NCBI GenBank assembly: GCA_944376785.1
Contig: CALWDV010000041.1
Coordinates: forward strand, 1 to 9,954
Length of the DNA stretch: 9,954 nucleotides
From: an uncultured Clostridia bacterium
Lineage (GTDB): Bacteria; Bacillota; Clostridia; Christensenellales; UBA1242
Direction of reading: 5' to 3'
The notes under the pieces are model-generated. The model saw nothing but the letters and a program-made list of their open reading frames with translations, was not told the origin of the DNA and did no database searches. Shown here in pieces: positions 6,766-9,954 of this stretch. Numbering within the stretch: position 1 is the first letter of the stretch; each line of letters begins with the position of its first letter. The position numbers and the translations under genes are program-made.

Positions 6766-7740
6766 TTATAAAAATAAAAATCCTAAACCAAATGCAATTA
6801 TAGCACTAATAATTGCGTGTGTTATTTTTTGCAAAAAATAAAATTTTAAATTAATTTTCATTTTGGTTAAAAAGGTTAAAGCTTGTAAGTTAATTGAAAT
6901 TCCACCAAACGAAATTAATGCACTTAATATCATTGCAAATTGTTTAGCTGTTAAACCACATAAACTTAAATCTAAACAACCACGTGTTAATTCAATAATA
7001 CCACTTAAAATTGAACTAATAACATTTAAGGGAAGTGTGGGACAAATTTTGTTTATAACAAAAGTTATTGGAAAAAAGAAATTAAAATTTTTAAAAATAG
7101 TAATTAACATAAAAAATATGCTAATATATCCACCAACAACCACAATGCTTTTTATTGAACTAATCATACATTCGCCCAAAATATCATTTGCTTTTTTGCT
7201 ATTTTGTAAGTGTGATGTATTGTTTTGACTTGGTTGTAGCATATATTTTCTATAAAGCAATCCGTTTAAAAGAGCACCTAAAAAATGAGATAGTAAAATA
7301 ACATATCCCAAGGTTTTATTTTCAAACATTCCAACTGCAACTGTTCCAATTATAAATAATGGTCCACTAGTGCTTGTGAATGTAACAATTCTGTGTGCTT
7401 CACCAATGCTTATTAAATTATTTTCATAAAGGTCACTTGTTATTTTTGCACCAACAGGATATCCTGAAAAAATACTCATTAAATAAACATATGAGCTAAT
7501 TCCAGATGTGTTATATAATTTTTTTGTTATTGGTGCAACACTTTTGCTAATTTGAGAAATAAATCCTAACTCACTTAAAATTTTTGTAAAAAAGAAAAAG
7601 GGAAATAGGGCAGGTAAAATATTTGTTGCCCAAACATTAATTCCTGTTAAACATGCATTTATGCTAACTTCTGGTGCAACAATTAAAAAACTTAATATTA
7701 ATATTAAAAATAATGAAATAATAATTGTGTGTTTTTTCAA
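6766..7740 (-). CDS. ylbJ: Sporulation-associated integral membrane protein YlbJ (Gate-domain family)
   Basis: This 324-residue polytopic membrane protein belongs to the YlbJ family, built from Gate (nucleoside recognition/FeoB-like) domains. In Bacillus ylbJ is under sigma-E and is needed for normal spore cortex formation; the transported substrate, if any, is not known to me. Visible signatures are SGYPVGAK at 92-99, TSTSGPLFIIGT at 122-133, IIELTRGC at 248-255 and SFGGISINLQ at 277-286, with about eight hydrophobic segments (for example 4-21, 40-58, 143-163, 193-215, 302-323). It is shorter than the Bacillus protein (about 400), mostly through a reduced central hydrophilic region near 165-190. 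The start codon is TTG at 7740-7738: AGGA (rc of 7748-7751) lies 7 nt upstream and no ATG fits. It is divergent from the patatin gene. Sporulation in this organism is inferred only. Confidence 0.9.
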   Translation of the reverse strand: MKKHTIIISLFLILILSFLIVAPEVSINACLTGINVWATNILPALFPFFFFTKILSELGFISQISKSVAPITKKLYNTSGISSYVYLMSIFSGYPVGAKITSDLYENNLISIGEAHRIVTFTSTSGPLFIIGTVAVGMFENKTLGYVILLSHFLGALLNGLLYRKYMLQPSQNNTSHLQNSKKANDILGECMISSIKSIVVVGGYISIFFMLITIFKNFNFFFPITFVINKICPTLPLNVISSILSGIIELTRGCLDLSLCGLTAKQFAMILSALISFGGISINLQALTFLTKMKINLKFYFLQKITHAIISAIIAFGLGFLFL

Positions 7741-7747
7741 ATGGTTG

Positions 7748-7751
7748 TCCT
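7748..7751 (-). promoter_or_regulatory. Ribosome binding site deciding the TTG start of ylbJ
   Basis: AGGA on the minus strand, 7 nt upstream of the TTG at 7740-7738. The following residues are MKKH and then a hydrophobic helix, the expected N-terminus for this family, so TTG is the most likely start. Confidence 0.65.
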
Positions 7752-7858
7752 AAATTGTTTGTTTATGTTAATATATATTAAGATATTAATTAAAAGATGT
7801 TTTTTTTAGCAAAATTCATTGTTTTTTTAATAAATATCTAAAAAAAATCACAACTGTA

Positions 7859-7888
7859 AATTTTAGTTATAATAATATAACTAAAATT
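7859..7888. repeat. Perfect 13-bp inverted repeat in the promoter region of the patatin gene
   Basis: AATTTTAGTTATA (7859-7871) is followed after ATAA by its exact reverse complement TATAACTAAAATT (7876-7888). A TATAAT that could be a -10 (7868-7873) lies within the palindrome and a second TATAAT (7888-7893) abuts it; neither has a convincing -35. No T-tract follows, so it is not a terminator. The position fits an operator for a dimeric regulator, but the region is so AT-rich that a structural role or chance cannot be excluded. Confidence 0.55.
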
Positions 7889-7905
7889 ATAATAGTGGGA
7901 GAAAT

Positions 7906-8712
7906 ATGGGAAATTTAAAAATTGGCATTGCACTTAGTGGTGGTGGGGCATTAGGAATGGCTCACATTGGTGTGTTAAAAGCATTGGAAGAAAACAATAT
8001 TAAACCAAACATTGTGGTTGGAACTTCAATTGGTTCTTTGGTTGGTGGTGTTTATGCAAGTGGTTTACCACTTGAAAAAATTGAAGAAGAAGCATTAAAA
8101 GTTAAAACATCAAAATTATATGATGTTAATTTAAATATGTCTGGGTTTTTAAGTGGCAGAAGTGCAATAAGAACAATTAAAAATATTTTAGGTTTGGAAC
8201 ATTTAATTGAAGAATTACCAATTAAATATGGCGCAGTTGCTGTTGATATAACAAATGGTGAAGAATTGCTAATAACACAGGGCTCTTTAATTGAGGCAAT
8301 AAGGGCAAGTATTAGTTGCCCAGGTGTTTTTGTTCCTTTTAAAAAAGATAATAAATTGCTTGTTGATGGTGGCGTTTTAAATAATTTGCCAGAAGATCAT
8401 GTTAAAAATCTTGGAGCAGATGTTGTGTTGTCTGTTAATTTACTGCATAATTATATACCTTACACAAAACCAAAAACAGCAATTCATTCTGTTGCTTTTG
8501 GCTGGTTTATAATGCAAAAAAAATTGATTGAACTAAAACCAAATTATGCTGATTTAAGAATTAATTTAGATTTAAACAAATATAGACAATACATTTTCAG
8601 TAAAAAAACAGCAGAAGAATTAATTAGTATTGGTTATAACGAAACAATAAAGTTAATGCCACAAATAAAAGCAATAATTGAAAATGCAGAAAAAAAAATC
8701 ACTAAAAATTAG
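7906..8712 (+). CDS. Patatin-like phospholipase, RssA/YlbK-type serine hydrolase
   Basis: This 268-residue cytoplasmic or membrane-associated hydrolase has a Ser-Asp catalytic dyad and is expected to act on acyl esters of lipids. The oxyanion-hole glycine run GGGALG is at 12-17, the nucleophile elbow GTSIG at 39-43 (Ser41), and the catalytic Asp lies in DGG at 154-156 (Asp154), all in the expected order and spacing. There is no signal peptide. Length is typical of the small bacterial RssA/YlbK group, which lack extra domains. The start ATG has GGGAG (7897-7901) 4 nt upstream, slightly close. The gene lies between ylbJ and tmcAL, the place of ylbK in Bacillus, but on the opposite strand from both. 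Its stop codon (8710-8712) lies inside the terminator hairpin. The natural substrate is unknown. Confidence 0.92.
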   Translation: MGNLKIGIALSGGGALGMAHIGVLKALEENNIKPNIVVGTSIGSLVGGVYASGLPLEKIEEEALKVKTSKLYDVNLNMSGFLSGRSAIRTIKNILGLEHLIEELPIKYGAVAVDITNGEELLITQGSLIEAIRASISCPGVFVPFKKDNKLLVDGGVLNNLPEDHVKNLGADVVLSVNLLHNYIPYTKPKTAIHSVAFGWFIMQKKLIELKPNYADLRINLDLNKYRQYIFSKKTAEELISIGYNETIKLMPQIKAIIENAEKKITKN

Positions 8713-8722
8713 TGATTTTTTT
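8691..8722. terminator. Bidirectional intrinsic terminator between patatin gene and tmcAL
   Basis: ATCACTAA (8698-8705) pairs with TTAGTGAT (8709-8716) around a 3-nt AAA loop, extended by A-tract 8692-8697 and T-tract 8717-8722. The hairpin overlaps the last codons and stop of the patatin gene and ends 4 nt before the tmcAL stop (8728-8726), so it can serve both. Confidence 0.85.
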
Positions 8723-8725
8723 ATT

Positions 8726-9954
8726 TTATATCTTAATGCTTTTTGTTAACAAATCTGGTGTGAATTCTGGAATTGCATTATTTTTTCTAAGCAACATTGA
8801 AAAAACTTGATTTGCTCTGTCTTCAACACTGGCAAGGTCTTTGTAAATTTCACTTTGTTCTTTTTCAACATTGTTAACCCTAATAATTAAATTAGTGTTT
8901 GCACTAACACTTTTCAAAAGTTCTTCATTATCGTTTTTAAAAGCTAAAACTTTAATAAAAGGTAACACATCTAAATCGTAAATTGATTTAACAGTTTTAG
9001 AATTTATTTTTAGTAAGTTTCCTAAAACAATTCTTTTTAATCTTGTGAAAGTGTAGCGTTTTGTTTTAACTTGCAATAAAAAGTTGCCAAAGCTTTTTGT
9101 GTTTCTGCTAACTTCATAAAATCTATTTTCAAGCCCTTCGCTAACATCAAAAACTTTTTTATAATCTTCTTTTGAACTCATTTTTAAAGAATACATGCAA
9201 AGGTCGCCAAAAAGGGAAGTGTCTGGTAAGCCAAAAGTGTTAATTTCTTCTTTCATTAAAGTGTAAGAAAATTTTGGAACAAGTTTTTTAATTTTTCTAA
9301 CTTTCATTGTTTTATATAGTCGTGCTCTAATTGCAGTTGCACTTGTATTATTTCCAACAACTTCTTCACTTAAATAATCACTATCACCACGTTGAGTAAA
9401 AATTGGTTTAATTTTGCTGTTGGTTTTAATTAATGCTTTTAAATATTCAATAGCCAAAATATTGTTTGGTTGTTTTAAAATTTGCGAAACTTCTGTTATT
9501 TCAGAAAAAGGAACTGCTTCTTCTCTTACTAATTCTTCAACTGCTTTTTGTCGGCTTACAACCAATGAATTGCCATCATTTAAAAATTTTTTTAATTTTG
9601 TTTTATATTCTTTTGGCTCATTTGCAAAAAACTTTGCTAGTTCCATAAGTAGTTTTGTGTTTTGTGCTTCACAACCAAAAGCTAAATGAGTAACATTTTC
9701 AAAACTATTTGCAATTTTAACACCAGCAAGTGCAAAAATTTCTGCCGTGCTTGTTGAATAAGCTGTTGGCATTTGAACAACAATGTCGGCACCTGCTTCT
9801 AGTGCAATTCTTGCTCTAACATATTTGTTTAAAACACAAGGTTCGCCACGTTGAGTAAAGTTGCCACTTAATATAATCATAACGGCATCAGCACCACTTT
9901 GTTTTTTTGCATCTTCAATGTGTTTCAAGTGTCCATAATGGAAAGGGTTATATT
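8726..9954 (-). CDS. tmcAL: tRNA(Met) cytidine acetate ligase TmcAL (YlbM family), 5' end cut by window
   Basis: TmcAL uses acetate and ATP to make N4-acetylcytidine at the wobble position (C34) of elongator tRNA-Met. The frame stays open to the window edge: just before the first visible Leu of LKHIED the frame encodes YNPFHYGH, the HxGH nucleotidyltransferase motif near the N-terminus of the family. The TTG at 9928 is therefore an internal Leu codon, not a start, and only about ten residues are missing. Other family marks are SGNFTQRGEP, QMPTAYSTSTAEIFA, the LKQPNNILAIEYL segment and SATAIR (rc of 9326-9343). About 409 residues are visible, which fits the usual 400-420. The gene ends at a shared terminator with the patatin gene. 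The association with ylbJ and a patatin gene matches the ylbJ-ylbM region of Bacillus. Confidence 0.95.
   Translation of the reverse strand, partial: YNPFHYGHLKHIEDAKKQSGADAVMIILSGNFTQRGEPCVLNKYVRARIALEAGADIVVQMPTAYSTSTAEIFALAGVKIANSFENVTHLAFGCEAQNTKLLMELAKFFANEPKEYKTKLKKFLNDGNSLVVSRQKAVEELVREEAVPFSEITEVSQILKQPNNILAIEYLKALIKTNSKIKPIFTQRGDSDYLSEEVVGNNTSATAIRARLYKTMKVRKIKKLVPKFSYTLMKEEINTFGLPDTSLFGDLCMYSLKMSSKEDYKKVFDVSEGLENRFYEVSRNTKSFGNFLLQVKTKRYTFTRLKRIVLGNLLKINSKTVKSIYDLDVLPFIKVLAFKNDNEELLKSVSANTNLIIRVNNVEKEQSEIYKDLASVEDRANQVFSMLLRKNNAIPEFTPDLLTKSIKI

Noticed and set aside
6863..7228. Plus-strand open frame of 121 codons
   Set aside because: It is a shadow of ylbJ, whose minus-strand frame carries clear family motifs.
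7768..7781. 14-nt palindrome TTAATATATATTAA upstream of ylbJ
   Set aside because: It is made only of A and T in a very AT-rich gap, so chance is a sufficient explanation; no promoter could be placed convincingly around it.
9926..9928. TTG as the start codon of tmcAL
   Set aside because: The frame continues upstream to the window edge and encodes YNPFHYGH, the conserved N-terminal motif, so the TTG is an internal Leu codon.
1..9954. Mycoplasma-like genetic code, suggested by the AT-rich composition
   Set aside because: Tryptophans in valS and other genes are TGG and no frame needs TGA to be read through; Shine-Dalgarno sites and a lipoprotein in a clostridial gene context fit Bacillota with the standard code.
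1..9954. Mobile element, defence island or CRISPR array
   Set aside because: No transposase, integrase, phage, toxin-antitoxin or repeat-spacer pattern was seen; gene content is mainly conserved chromosomal genes with uniform base composition.

Overview
The window is an AT-rich stretch of bacterial chromosome that most likely comes from an uncultured, low-GC clostridial (Bacillota) lineage. The evidence is the combination of a DUF4364 protein, a TIGR03905-type TSCPD protein, a YlbJ-type sporulation membrane protein and a TmcAL/YlbM homologue. Purine-rich Shine-Dalgarno sites and sigma-A promoters with 17-18 nt spacers fit this. All long frames read cleanly with the standard bacterial code, with tryptophan as TGG.

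Layout. (1) Bases 2-571, minus strand: the N-terminal part of an ABC-transporter substrate-binding lipoprotein of the NMT1/THI5/SsuA type, cut by the window edge. (2) Bases 783-3701, plus strand: an 89-residue two-helix membrane protein followed by valS, both behind one strong extended -10 promoter and with no T-box leader. (3) Bases 3755-4565, minus strand: a tight DUF4364 (winged helix) and TSCPD (four-cysteine) gene pair. The stop codon of the first runs into the ribosome binding site of the second. (4) Bases 4750-5517, plus strand: an unrecognised 255-residue acidic protein with its own promoter and terminator. (5) Bases 5560-6684, minus strand: an unrecognised 374-residue protein. (6) Bases 6766-7740, minus strand: ylbJ, with a TTG start. 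(7) Bases 7906-8712, plus strand: a patatin-like (RssA/YlbK-type) serine hydrolase behind a long inverted repeat. (8) Bases 8726-9954, minus strand: tmcAL, almost complete but missing its first residues at the window edge.

Every convergent gene pair (valS/TSCPD, 255-aa/374-aa, patatin/tmcAL) is separated by a short gap with one A-tract/T-tract hairpin that can terminate transcription from both sides. No gene-free stretch exceeds about 210 bases; the gaps hold promoters and terminators. I saw no tRNA, rRNA, CRISPR array, insertion sequence or phage gene.

Functionally the window is mostly housekeeping: translation (valS, tmcAL), envelope and sporulation-associated functions (ylbJ, patatin), nutrient uptake (lipoprotein) and a probable regulator (DUF4364). 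The ylbJ, patatin and tmcAL cluster corresponds to the ylbJ-ylbK-ylbM neighbourhood known in Bacillus, here with broken co-orientation. I found no convincing new multi-gene system. The least explained content is the pair of orphan proteins in the middle and the small membrane protein ahead of valS.
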